Shown one piece after another: positions 35,597 through 44,311 of a DNA stretch of 64,000 nt. Source of the stretch: Halomonas shengliensis (lineage in GTDB: Bacteria > Pseudomonadota > Gammaproteobacteria > Pseudomonadales > Halomonadaceae); assembly GCF_900104135.1 (NCBI RefSeq), contig NZ_FNIV01000002.1, positions 372,001-436,000 on the forward strand, in the 5' to 3' direction. The translations under genes were made by a program, and so were the position numbers. Each line of letters opens with the position of its first letter. Within the stretch, counting starts at the first letter, position 1. Below the pieces are notes generated by a model that was given only the letters and a program-made list of their open reading frames with translations, was not told the DNA's origin and made no database searches.

Positions 35597-36186
35597 GCGT
35601 CGACCTCCTCGACGATCAGCGCCTCGCTCGGCGTGGTCTTGGGCTGGCGGCTGGCGCAGCTCGCGCCCTGGGGCAGGACCATGGCCACGAAGTTGCAGGG
35701 GCGGGTGCGGGCGTCGAGCTGCTCGGCCAGGATGCCGTCCCAGGCGGTGGCACAGGCCTTGGGCGAGCCGGGCATGGCGAACACCAGGGTGCGGTCGATT
35801 ACCCCGGCCACCGCACGGGACTGCACGGTGGAGGTGCCGATGCTCTGGTAGGAGAGCTGGCGGAACAGCTCGCCATAGCCGTCGACGGCCTTGTCGAACA
35901 GCGGGGTCAACGCCTCCGGGGTGGTGTCGCGCAAGGTGAAGCCGGTGCCGCCGTTGACCAGCACCACCTGGATGTCATCACGGATCACCCATTTCGAGAC
36001 CACCGCGCGGATGCGGTAGATGTCGTCGGGGACGATGCGCCGCTCCACCAGGGCGTGGCCGGCATCGGTGAGGCGCGCGGAGAGCAGGTCGCCGCTGCCG
36101 TCCTCGTCGAAGCCGCGGGTGTCGGAGACGGTGAGCACGGCGATGCCCAGGGGCTGGAAGGGCGTGTTGGCGGAAACATGGGACAT
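35593..36186 (-). CDS. moaB: molybdenum cofactor biosynthesis protein MoaB
   Basis: A 197-residue MPT adenylyltransferase-fold protein. GIAVLTVSDTRGFDEDGSGDLL, VVLVNGGTGFTLRDTTPEAL and FAMPGSPKACATAWDGILAEQL are the MoaB/Mog signature blocks. It probably adenylylates molybdopterin before MoeA acts. The start at 36186 follows GGAGG by five bases; an in-frame start 7 codons upstream is less likely. A DNR-like box lies about 50 bases upstream, so moaB-moeA-dnr may be one NO-responsive operon. Confidence 0.92.
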   Translation of the reverse strand: MSHVSANTPFQPLGIAVLTVSDTRGFDEDGSGDLLSARLTDAGHALVERRIVPDDIYRIRAVVSKWVIRDDIQVVLVNGGTGFTLRDTTPEALTPLFDKAVDGYGELFRQLSYQSIGTSTVQSRAVAGVIDRTLVFAMPGSPKACATAWDGILAEQLDARTRPCNFVAMVLPQGASCASRQPKTTPSEALIVEEVDA

Positions 36187-36233
36187 GGGGGCCTCCTTTT
36201 GGGCCATGGTGCGGCAGCGCGAGCGGGAGGGGG

Positions 36234-36247
36234 GTGACGCGCATCAA
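36234..36247 (-). promoter_or_regulatory. candidate DNR/FNR box upstream of moaB
   Basis: Read on the minus strand this is TTGAT-GCGC-GTCAC, 8 of 10 matches to TTGAT-N4-ATCAA. Its centre is 54 bases from the moaB start, leaving a leader of about 13 bases if it acts at -41.5. No clear -10 is visible. Confidence 0.4.
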
Positions 36248-36257
36248 GAAAGCGCAA

Positions 36258-36287
36258 GATCCCACCGCCGGGCGAGGCGGCAGGATC
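36258..36287 (-). terminator. terminator after the nar parvulin gene
   Basis: GATCCTGCCGCC and GGCGGTGGGATC (minus strand) pair over 12 positions with two mismatches around a six-base loop, followed by TTGCGCTTTCTT. It closes the narGHJI-parvulin unit before moaB. Confidence 0.6.
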
Positions 36288-36299
36288 TCGGGGAAGGGC

Positions 36300-37118
36300 T
36301 TACTGCATCAGGGCGCTGCTGCCCTCGTCATCGAGGGACACTCCCTCGACGCCGATCTCGGCCTGCAGCGCCAGCAGGTAGTGGCGCAGGGAGCGGCGGG
36401 TCGACTGCTCGCGCAGGCTGTGGCGGACGTGCTCGGCGACCTGCTCATAGGGAAGCTCGCGCCCCTCCTGGCGGGCGTCGATGCTGACCATATGCCAGCC
36501 GTAGCGCGAGGCGAGCGGGCGGTCGTGTAGCCCCTCGGGGAGGTGCTGCAGGGCGCCGTCGAGCTCGGCCACGGTCTGCCCCGGGGCCAGCCAGCCGAGC
36601 TCGCCACCCTCCTCCCTGGAGGGACAGGCGGAGTGGCGCTGGGCGAACTCGGTGAAGCGCTCGGGGTGTTCCCCCAGCTGCTTGATGAGCTTCTCGCCCA
36701 GGCGGTAACCGGCGTCCCGGGCCTCGGCGTCGTCCGGCGCCGCGGCCAGCAGGATATGGCGCACTTTGAGGCGCGTCGGCTCGCTGAAGCGCTCGGCATG
36801 GGCGGCGTGGAAGCGCCGGCAGTCCTCCTCGGAGGGCTCGGGCACGTCCAGCTCCTGCTCCAGCAGGGTAGCGATGGCGGCGTCATCCTCGTCGAGGTCG
36901 GCGCCCTCTTCCGCCAGGCCAAGGGCCGCGGCGCGCTGGCGCAGCAGCTCGCGCACCACCAGGGCACGGGCGGCCTTGAGCTGGGCGCTGCCGGCGCTGT
37001 CCGCCGGGTGGTACTGCATCTCCTGGGCGATGTCGGCCTCGGGGATCGTGGCCTCGCCGACCCGGATGGGAGGGGGGCTCGCGCCCCCCGGGATCATCTC
37101 GATATCGATCTTCTGCAT
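36300..37118 (-). CDS. parvulin-type peptidyl-prolyl isomerase of the nar cluster
   Basis: A 272-residue protein with an N-terminal SurA/NifM-like helical region (residues 1-125) and a rotamase (PpiC) domain around 130-225, containing RLKVRHILLAA, FTEFAQRHSACPSREEGGELGWLAPGQTV and SRYGWHMVSIDAR. No signal peptide is seen, so it should act in the cytoplasm. A PpiC-type gene follows narI in P. aeruginosa too, which suggests a role in folding or maturing NarGHI. The start at 37118 replaces a longer open frame that has no ribosome site. It lies 178 bases after narI. Confidence 0.85.
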   Translation of the reverse strand: MQKIDIEMIPGGASPPPIRVGEATIPEADIAQEMQYHPADSAGSAQLKAARALVVRELLRQRAAALGLAEEGADLDEDDAAIATLLEQELDVPEPSEEDCRRFHAAHAERFSEPTRLKVRHILLAAAPDDAEARDAGYRLGEKLIKQLGEHPERFTEFAQRHSACPSREEGGELGWLAPGQTVAELDGALQHLPEGLHDRPLASRYGWHMVSIDARQEGRELPYEQVAEHVRHSLREQSTRRSLRHYLLALQAEIGVEGVSLDDEGSSALMQ

Positions 37119-37296
37119 GACTCTGTCCTTGGAACTCTTCTCAATCGCCGGCGGGCGGCGAGGGGCTTCTCCGGCGGCAGGGCTGCGAGGAGGCGCTGTG
37201 AACCCTTCCCTGGGCGCTACCGACGCCATCCCTGGCGTAGGACCTCCTCTTCGCCCTGCCCCCGGCGCCCCTGCCGAGCGGATCAGGTGGCTGGGT

Positions 37297-37980
37297 TCAG
37301 CCCCGCTTGCGGACGACCTGGTAGCGCCGCGTGATGTAGCCGAAGGGCACGCTCCACACGTGGACCAGGCGCGAGAAGGGGAACAGCAGGATGATGGTCA
37401 GACCGACGAAGATATGGATCTTGTAGATCCAGGAGACCTCCGCCATGTAGTCCGCCGCCCCGCCGCTGAAGAACACGATGGACTGCGCCCAGCTGGAGAG
37501 CGTCAGCATCATCTCGCCGTCCAGGTGGCCCAGGGAGAAGATAACGGTGACCAGGCCCAGCGCCGCCTGGAAGACGATCAACCCGAGGATCACGGTGTCC
37601 ATCAGGCTGGAGGAGGCGCGTACCCGCGGGTTGGTGATGCGGCGATGCAGCAGCATGGCGCCACCGATCACGCACAGGACGCCGGCGATGCCGCCCACCA
37701 CGATCGCCAGCAGCTGCTTGGTGCCGGCATGCAGGAAGGGCGCGTAGACCCAGTGCGGCGTGAGCATGCCGAATAGGTGGCCGAAGAAGATCACCAGGAT
37801 GCCGATATGGAAGAGGTTACTGGCCAGGCGCATGTTCTTCGAGGAGAGCATCTGGCTCGAGCCGGTCTTCCAGGTGTACTGGCCGTGGTCGTAGCGCAGC
37901 AGGCTGCCGACCAGGAACACCGTGCCGGCAAGATACGGGTAGTAGCCGTAGATCAGGTGTTGCAGGTATTCGCTAAACAT
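37297..37980 (-). CDS. narI: respiratory nitrate reductase gamma subunit
   Basis: A 227-residue membrane cytochrome b with five helices that takes electrons from quinol. The four heme-ligand histidines fall at 58, 68, 189 and 207, matching E. coli NarI His56, His66, His187 and His205 with a constant offset of two. It anchors NarGH to the cytoplasmic face. It starts 12 bases after narJ and is the last subunit gene. Confidence 0.96.
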   Translation of the reverse strand: MFSEYLQHLIYGYYPYLAGTVFLVGSLLRYDHGQYTWKTGSSQMLSSKNMRLASNLFHIGILVIFFGHLFGMLTPHWVYAPFLHAGTKQLLAIVVGGIAGVLCVIGGAMLLHRRITNPRVRASSSLMDTVILGLIVFQAALGLVTVIFSLGHLDGEMMLTLSSWAQSIVFFSGGAADYMAEVSWIYKIHIFVGLTIILLFPFSRLVHVWSVPFGYITRRYQVVRKRG

Positions 37981-37992
37981 GACGGGTCTCCT

Positions 37993-38775
37993 TTAGCGAT
38001 CGGTCACGGTGCGGTCGGTCGGGCCGCTGCCGGGCATGATCTTGACGGGGTCGCTGGGCACGGCCTGCTTGCGCTCGGCCAGCCGCCGCCCCTCGGCGGA
38101 CTGCAGGGCGCAGTCCTGGTCGGACTCGGCGGTGAAGCGCACCGCCTCCTCTTCCCACACCTCGTCCAGGGCCTCGGCGGTGTAGTCGGGCGCCTCCTCC
38201 TTCGCCGTCTGGCGATGGGGGGCGACGTCCGCCTCGGCGCCGATCAGCGCCAGCAGCGCCAGCGGCACCAGGGCGTGGTCCGCCTCGCGCTCCTCGAGGC
38301 GCGCGGTGAGCAGCGCCAGGATGTGGCGGATCTCGCCCAGCCAGCGGCCGATGTCGGCCTCGTCGCGGGTGGAGAGGTACTCCAGGAACAGCGGCAGGTA
38401 GTCCGGCAGCTCGTGGGCATCCAGCTCGAAGCCCGCGGCGCGATACTCGGCCATCAGGTCGACCATCGCCTGGCCGCGGTCGCGGGACTCCCCGTGGACA
38501 TGCTCGAAGAGCAGCAGCGAGGTGTTGCGGCCGCGGTCGAAGAGCGCCACGTACTCCGCCTGCAGGTCCATGATGTCGGCCTCCAGGATGCGCTGGCACC
38601 ACTCCATCAGGGCGCCGCGCACCGCCGCCGAGAGGCGGCGCTCCGCGTCGAGGATCTCGATCATCTCCGGGGCGGCGGCCTGGAGCGCCTCGGTCGGGTA
38701 GTCCAGCAGCCGGGCCAGCACGCGCAGGCTGCGCATGCCGACGAGCGGTTCCAGCTGTTGTGCGGCATCAGCCAT
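37993..38775 (-). CDS. narJ: nitrate reductase assembly chaperone NarJ
   Basis: A 260-residue cytoplasmic chaperone of the TorD/NarJ helical family, needed for molybdenum cofactor insertion into NarG and not part of the final enzyme. LRVLARLLDYPTEALQ at the start and LQAEYVALFDRGRNTSLLLFEHVHGESRDRGQAM are the family blocks. It is slightly longer than E. coli NarJ (236) because of a charged C-terminal tail. It overlaps narH by 8 bases. Confidence 0.95.
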   Translation of the reverse strand: MADAAQQLEPLVGMRSLRVLARLLDYPTEALQAAAPEMIEILDAERRLSAAVRGALMEWCQRILEADIMDLQAEYVALFDRGRNTSLLLFEHVHGESRDRGQAMVDLMAEYRAAGFELDAHELPDYLPLFLEYLSTRDEADIGRWLGEIRHILALLTARLEEREADHALVPLALLALIGAEADVAPHRQTAKEEAPDYTAEALDEVWEEEAVRFTAESDQDCALQSAEGRRLAERKQAVPSDPVKIMPGSGPTDRTVTDR

Positions 38776-40330
38776 GACGAGCCTCCTCGCTCTGAGCGTG
38801 CGGGTCGAAGGTCTCCACCGGCTTGACCAGGGTAGTGGTGGTCTTGCGACCGCCGAACAGGCTCTGGCTGCTGTCGCCGTGGCAGCCGTCGCCGAAGCTG
38901 AAGCCGCAGCCGCCGCGCTCGGGGAAGGCCTCGGTGGCCATCTCGCGGTGGCTGGTGGGGATCACGAAGCGATCCTCGTAGTTGGCGATGGCGAGATAGC
39001 GGTACATGTCCTCCACCTGCTGCTCGGTGAGCTCCACGCCCTCCAGCACCGAGGCGTCGGCCTGGCCTTCCACATGCTTGCCGCGCATGTAGAGGCGCAT
39101 CGCCATCAGGCGCTTGAGCGCCAGCACCACGGGCGCCTCCTCACCGGCGGTGAGCATGTTGGCCAGGTACTTCACCGGGATGCGCAGCGACTCGATCTTG
39201 GGCATCACGCCGTCGAACTCGACCTTGCCGGCCTCGGCGGCGGACTGGATCGGCGACAGCGGCGGCACGTACCAGACCATCGGCAGGGTGCGGTACTCGG
39301 GGTGCAGCGGCAGCGCCAGCCCCCAGTCCATGGCCAGCTTGTAGACCGGGCTCTCCTGGGCGGCCTTGAGCACGTTGTCGGTGATGCCGTCCTTCCTCGC
39401 CTGGGCGATCACTTCCGGATCGTGGGGATCCAGGAAGATCTCGCGCTGGCGGTGGTAGAGGTCGCGCACGTCCGGGGAGCTGGCCACCTCCTCGATGCGG
39501 TCGGCGTCGTACAGCAGCACGCCGAGATAGCGGATGCGGCCCACGCAGGTCTCGGAGCAGACGGTGGGCTGGCCGGCCTCGATGCGCGGATAGCAGAAGA
39601 TGCACTTCTCGGACTTACCGGTCTTCCAGTTGTAGTAGATCTTCTTGTAGGGGCAGCCGGAGATGCACATCCGCCAGCCGCGGCACTTGTCCTGGTCGAT
39701 CAGGACGATGCCGTCCTCCTCGCGCTTGTAGATGGCGCCGGAGGGGCAGCTCGCCACGCAGGTCGGGTTGAGGCAGTGCTCGCACAGCCGCGGCAGGTAC
39801 ATCATGAAGGTGTTCTCGAACTGGCCGTAGATATCGGCCTGCACCTTCTCGAAGTTCATGTCCTTGCGGCGCTTGGCGAACTCGGTGCCGAGGATCTCTT
39901 CCCAGTTCGGGCCCCACTCGATCTTTTTCATGCGCTCGCCGGAGATCAGAGAACGCGGCCGCGCGGTGGGCTGGTGCTCGCCCTGCTTGGCGCTGTGCAG
40001 GTGCTCGTAGTCGAAGGTGAACGGCTCGTAGTAGTCGTCGATCTCCGGCAGGTCGGGGTTGGCGAAGATGTTCGCCAGCACTCGCCACTTGCCGCCGATG
40101 CGCGGCTCGATCTTGCCATCCTTGCGACGCATCCAGCCGCCCTTCCACTTGGACTGGTTCTCCCACTCCTTGGGATAGCCGATGCCGGGCTTGGTCTCGA
40201 CGTTGTTGAACCAGGCGTACTCGACGCCCTCGCGGCTGGTCCAGACGTTCTTGCAGGTCACCGAGCAGGTGTGGCAGCCGATGCACTTGTCGAGGTTGAG
40301 GACCATGCCTACCTGGGAACGAATCTTCAT
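38768..40330 (-). CDS. narH: respiratory nitrate reductase beta subunit
   Basis: A 520-residue electron-transfer subunit with four iron-sulfur clusters. The first ferredoxin set is CIGCHTCSVTC (Cys16, 19, 22, 26); later sets include CEHCLNPTCVASCPSG, CRGWRMCISGCPYKK (with the Trp that converts one cluster to [3Fe-4S]) and CIFCYPRIEAGQPTVCSETCVGR. It passes electrons from the NarI hemes to NarG. It overlaps narG by 4 bases and narJ by 8. Confidence 0.97.
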   Translation of the reverse strand: MKIRSQVGMVLNLDKCIGCHTCSVTCKNVWTSREGVEYAWFNNVETKPGIGYPKEWENQSKWKGGWMRRKDGKIEPRIGGKWRVLANIFANPDLPEIDDYYEPFTFDYEHLHSAKQGEHQPTARPRSLISGERMKKIEWGPNWEEILGTEFAKRRKDMNFEKVQADIYGQFENTFMMYLPRLCEHCLNPTCVASCPSGAIYKREEDGIVLIDQDKCRGWRMCISGCPYKKIYYNWKTGKSEKCIFCYPRIEAGQPTVCSETCVGRIRYLGVLLYDADRIEEVASSPDVRDLYHRQREIFLDPHDPEVIAQARKDGITDNVLKAAQESPVYKLAMDWGLALPLHPEYRTLPMVWYVPPLSPIQSAAEAGKVEFDGVMPKIESLRIPVKYLANMLTAGEEAPVVLALKRLMAMRLYMRGKHVEGQADASVLEGVELTEQQVEDMYRYLAIANYEDRFVIPTSHREMATEAFPERGGCGFSFGDGCHGDSSQSLFGGRKTTTTLVKPVETFDPHAQSEEARHG

Positions 40331-43300
40331 TTCACGGCCTCCTGCTCGTAGTCGTTGCCTTCGCCATCCAGCCAGTCGATCTTCTTCATCTTGCGCACGA
40401 TGACGAACTCATCGCGGTTGGAGCCGACGGTGCCGTAGTAGTTGAAGCTGTAGGAGAGCTGCGCGTAGCCGCCGATCATGTGGGTCGGCTTGGGGCAGAC
40501 GCGCGTCACCGAGTTGTGGATGCCGCCGCGGGTCCCGGTCATCTCGGAGCCCGGCATGTTCAGGATGCGCTCCTGGGCGTGGTACATCATCGCCATGCCG
40601 TTCTTGACCCGCTGGCTGACCACCGCCCGCGCCGCGATGGCGCCGTTGGCGTTGTAGAGCTCGATCCAGTCGTTGTCCTCGACGCCGATGGACTTGGCGT
40701 CATCCTCGGACATCCACACGATCGGGCCGCCACGAGACAGGGTCTGCATCAGCAGGTTGTCCGAGTAGGTGGAGTGGATGCCCCACTTCTGGTGCGGGGT
40801 GATCCAGTTCAGGGCGATCTCCGGGTTGCCGTTGCCCTTCGGCTCGGCCACGCTCACCGCCGCCTTGGTGTCGATGGGCGGACGGTAGACCAGCAGGCTC
40901 TCGCCGAAGGCGCGCATCCAGGGGTGGTCCTGGTAGAACTGCTGGCGGCCGCTGACGGTGCGCCACGGGATCAGCTCATGCACGTTGGTGTAGCCGGCGT
41001 TGTAGGAGACATGCTCGTCCTCGAGGCCGGACCAGGTGGGGCTGGAGATGATCTTGCGCGGCTGGGCGACGATGTCGCGGAAGCGGATCTTCTCCTCCTC
41101 CTTGGGGTGCGCCAGGTGGGTATGGTCGCGCCCGGTGATCTTGGAGAGCGCGCCCCACGCCTTCACCGCCACCTGGCCGTTGGTCTCCGGCGCCAGGGTC
41201 AGGATCATCTCGGCGGCGTCGATGGCGCTGTCGAGCTGCGGGCGGCCCTTGTGCGGTCCCTCGGTCTTGCGATGGTTCAGGTCGCCCAGCAGCTTGACCT
41301 CCTTCTCGGTCTTCCAGGCGATGCCCTTGCCGCCGTTGCCGATCTCCTCCAGCAGCGGGCCGATGGAGGTGAAGCGCTCATAGGTCTCGGGATAGTTGCG
41401 CTTGACCTCGATCAGCGCCGGCATGGTCTTGCCGGGGATCGGGTCGCACTCGCCCTTCTTCCAGTCCTTGACCTCGGGCTGGGCCAGCTCGGCCGGGGAG
41501 TCGTGCTGGTGCGGCAGGGTGACCAGGTCGGTCTCCTCGCCCAGGTGCCCCTCGGTAGCCTCGGAGAAGGCCTTGGCGATGCCCTTGAAGATCTCCCAGT
41601 CGCTGCGCGACTCCCACGCCGGGTCGGTGGCCGCGGTGAGCGGGTGGATGAAGGGGTGCATGTCGGAGGTATTGAGGTCGTCCTTCTCGTACCAGGTCGC
41701 CGTGGGCAGCACGACGTCCGAGTAGAGGCAGGTGGTGGACATGCGGAAGTCCAGGGTCACCAGCAGGTCGAGCTTGCCCTCGGGCGCCTCGTCATGCCAT
41801 TTCACCTCTTCCGGCTTCTGGCCACCGAACTCGCCCAGGTCCTTGCCCTGGATGCCGTGGCGGGTGCCCAGCAGGTACTTGAGCATGTACTCGTGGCCCT
41901 TGCCCGAGCTGCCCAGCAGGTTGGAGCGCCAGATGAAGAGGTTGCGCGGGAAGTTCTGGGGGTTGTCCGGATCCTCCGCGGCGAAGGCGAGCTTGCCCTC
42001 CTTGAGCTGCTGCACGGCGTAGTCCTTGGTGGACATGCCGGCGGCCTCGGCGGCGGCGGCCAGGCGCAGCGGGTTGGTGCCGAGCTGCGGCGCGGAGGGC
42101 AGCCAGCCCATGCGCTCGGAGCGCACGTTGAAGTCGATCAGGCTGCCGGAGTAGTCCTCGGCCTTGGCCAGCGGCGACAGGATCTCCTTGACCTCGAGCT
42201 TCTCGTAGCGCCACTGGGAGGAGTGGTTGTAGAAGAAGGAGGTGGAGTTCATGTGGCGCGGCGGACGGTGCCAGTCGAGGCCGAAGGCCAGCGGGGTCCA
42301 GCCGGTCTGCGGGCGCAGCTTCTCCTGGCCCACGTAGTGGGACCAGCCACCGCCGCTCTGGCCGATGCAGCCGCACATGACCAGCATGTTGATCAGGCCG
42401 CGGTAGTTCATGTCCATGTGGTACCAGTGGTTCATCCCGGCACCGACGATGATCATGGAGCGACCCTGGGTCTTGTCGGCGTTCTGGGCGAACTCACGGG
42501 CGATGCGGGTGGCCTGCTCGGCGGGCACGCCGGTGATCTTCTCCTGCCAGGCCGGGGTGTAGGGCTTGACCTGGTCATAGGAGGTGGCACCGTCGTCTTC
42601 TCCGAAGCCGCGGTCGATGCCGTAGTTGGCACACATCAGGTCGAACACGGTGACCGCCAGCACGTCACTGCCGTCGGCCTTCTTCATGCGCTTGGCGGGC
42701 AGGCTGTGGAACAGCAGCTCGTCGCTGGCGCCGCCGCTCTTGACGTGCTCGAAGTGCTCGTGGGCGATGCCGCCGAAGTAGGGGAAGGCGACCTTGGCCA
42801 CCTCGTCATGCGTGTCGGCCAGGGTCAGCAGCGGCTTGATCTCGGCGCCGTCGGCGTCCAGCGGCTCGAGGTTCCACTTGCCTTCTTCTCCACTCTCTTG
42901 ACCCCAACGGAAACCGATGGAGCCCCGCGGCACGACGAGACGGTCGGAGGTCTCGTCCCAGGCCACGGTCTTCCACTCGGGGTTGTTGTCCTGGCCCATG
43001 TTGCCGTCGAAGTCGCTGGCGCGCAGCTGGCGGCCGGGCGCGTAGCTGCCGTCCTCGCGGGCCTCCAGCTCGACCAGGAAGGGCATGTCGGAGTAGCGCC
43101 GCACGTAGTCGGTGAAGTAGGCGCTGGAGTTCTCGAGGTGGAACTCCTTGAGGATGACGTGGCCCATGGCCATGGCCAGGGCGGCGTCGGTGCCCTGCTT
43201 GGCGGAGAGCCACTCGTCGGTGAGCTTGGAGACCTCGGCATAGTCCGGGGTCACCGAGACGGTCTTGGTGCCCTTGTAGCGCACCTCGGTGAAGAAGTGG

Positions 43301-44094
43301 GCGTCCGGGGTGCGGGTCTGGGGCACGTTGGAGCCCCAGGCGATGATGTAGCCGGAGTTGTACCAGTCGGCGGACTCGGGCACGTCGGTCTGCTCGCCCC
43401 AGGTCATCGGCGAGGCCGGCGGCAGGTCGCAGTACCAGTCGTAGAAGCTCATGCAGACGCCGCCGATCAGCGACATGTAGCGGCTGCCCGCTGCGTAGCT
43501 GACCATGGACATGGCGGGGATCGGCGAGAAGCCGATGATGCGGTCCGGGCCGTACTGCTTGGCGGTGTAGACGTTGGAGGCACCGATCAGCTGGTTGACC
43601 TCGTTCCAGTCGGCGCGCACGAAGCCACCCATGCCGCGGGCGCGCTTGTACTGCTTGGCCTTGGCCGGGTCCTCGACGATGGAGGCCCAGGCCTCCACCG
43701 GATCCTTCTTCGCCTGGAGCGCCTCGCGCCACAGCTTGAGCAGCGGCTTGCGGATCATCGGGTGCTTGAGGCGGTTGGCGCTGTAGAGGTACCAGGAGTA
43801 GCTGGCGCCGCGCGGGCAGCCCCGCGGCTCGTGGTTGGGCAGGTCGGGCCGGGTGCGCGGGTAGTCGGTCTGCTGGGTCTCCCAGGTGACCAGGCCGTTC
43901 TTGACGTAGATCTTCCAGCTGCACGACCCGGTGCAGTTCACCCCATGGGTGGAACGCACGACCTTGTCATGCTGCCAGCGCTGCCGGTAGCCGTTCTCCC
44001 AGCCGCGGGACTCGTCGCGAAGCTCGCCGTGGTCGTTGGCGAAGGGCTCGCGGGCCTTGCGGAAGAAGTTCAGCCGATCGATGAAGTGACTCAT
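40327..44094 (-). CDS. narG: respiratory nitrate reductase alpha subunit
   Basis: A 1255-residue molybdo-bis-MGD catalytic subunit reducing nitrate to nitrite on the cytoplasmic side. The FS0 cluster ligands His50, Cys54, Cys58 and Cys93 match E. coli NarG (49, 53, 57, 92). Near residues 220-260, TPMTWGEQTDVPESADWYNSGY-type sequence holds the Asp ligand region of molybdenum. There is no twin-arginine leader, consistent with a cytoplasmic Nar rather than periplasmic Nap. A GGAGAG site precedes the start. The 217-base upstream region carries NarL sites, but I found no FNR/DNR box there. Confidence 0.97.
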   Translation of the reverse strand: MSHFIDRLNFFRKAREPFANDHGELRDESRGWENGYRQRWQHDKVVRSTHGVNCTGSCSWKIYVKNGLVTWETQQTDYPRTRPDLPNHEPRGCPRGASYSWYLYSANRLKHPMIRKPLLKLWREALQAKKDPVEAWASIVEDPAKAKQYKRARGMGGFVRADWNEVNQLIGASNVYTAKQYGPDRIIGFSPIPAMSMVSYAAGSRYMSLIGGVCMSFYDWYCDLPPASPMTWGEQTDVPESADWYNSGYIIAWGSNVPQTRTPDAHFFTEVRYKGTKTVSVTPDYAEVSKLTDEWLSAKQGTDAALAMAMGHVILKEFHLENSSAYFTDYVRRYSDMPFLVELEAREDGSYAPGRQLRASDFDGNMGQDNNPEWKTVAWDETSDRLVVPRGSIGFRWGQESGEEGKWNLEPLDADGAEIKPLLTLADTHDEVAKVAFPYFGGIAHEHFEHVKSGGASDELLFHSLPAKRMKKADGSDVLAVTVFDLMCANYGIDRGFGEDDGATSYDQVKPYTPAWQEKITGVPAEQATRIAREFAQNADKTQGRSMIIVGAGMNHWYHMDMNYRGLINMLVMCGCIGQSGGGWSHYVGQEKLRPQTGWTPLAFGLDWHRPPRHMNSTSFFYNHSSQWRYEKLEVKEILSPLAKAEDYSGSLIDFNVRSERMGWLPSAPQLGTNPLRLAAAAEAAGMSTKDYAVQQLKEGKLAFAAEDPDNPQNFPRNLFIWRSNLLGSSGKGHEYMLKYLLGTRHGIQGKDLGEFGGQKPEEVKWHDEAPEGKLDLLVTLDFRMSTTCLYSDVVLPTATWYEKDDLNTSDMHPFIHPLTAATDPAWESRSDWEIFKGIAKAFSEATEGHLGEETDLVTLPHQHDSPAELAQPEVKDWKKGECDPIPGKTMPALIEVKRNYPETYERFTSIGPLLEEIGNGGKGIAWKTEKEVKLLGDLNHRKTEGPHKGRPQLDSAIDAAEMILTLAPETNGQVAVKAWGALSKITGRDHTHLAHPKEEEKIRFRDIVAQPRKIISSPTWSGLEDEHVSYNAGYTNVHELIPWRTVSGRQQFYQDHPWMRAFGESLLVYRPPIDTKAAVSVAEPKGNGNPEIALNWITPHQKWGIHSTYSDNLLMQTLSRGGPIVWMSEDDAKSIGVEDNDWIELYNANGAIAARAVVSQRVKNGMAMMYHAQERILNMPGSEMTGTRGGIHNSVTRVCPKPTHMIGGYAQLSYSFNYYGTVGSNRDEFVIVRKMKKIDWLDGEGNDYEQEAVK

Positions 44095-44236
44095 GGTCGC
44101 TCTCCAGGCTCCTGAAAAGATGCGTGGCCTCGTCGGGCCACCCGGTCAGCCGTGGTCGAGAGCGCACTCGGCGCGGGACCAGGGCCGGTTCCTTGCCAGC
44201 AATTCTGGGCGATGGCGGCGGCGAATACTGCCTGGT

Positions 44237-44273
44237 TACCTCCATATACCCCTCGTCTACCCCCAAGGGGATA
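44237..44273 (-). promoter_or_regulatory. NarL heptamer array upstream of narG
   Basis: TACCTCC (44237) and TACCCCT (44247) are tandem NarL-like heptamers ten bases apart. TACCCCC-AA-GGGGATA at 44258-44273 is a 7-2-7 inverted pair, the high-affinity NarL arrangement. The array lies 143-180 bases upstream of the narG start and is shared with the MFS gene's 3' flank. Confidence 0.65.
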
Positions 44274-44311
44274 GGCGCCGCCATCGCCGGGGAGATAGCC
44301 CCCGCGGCGCG

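Noticed and set aside
40480-44115. A 1211-codon open frame on the plus strand opposite narG
   Set aside because: It is a GC-rich shadow of narG: low-complexity Gly/Ala/Val/His/Leu composition, no ribosome site and no recognisable domain.
44199-44220. TTGCCAGCAA upstream of narG as an FNR box
   Set aside because: It keeps only TTG and CAA with the wrong spacing for the 5-4-5 consensus.
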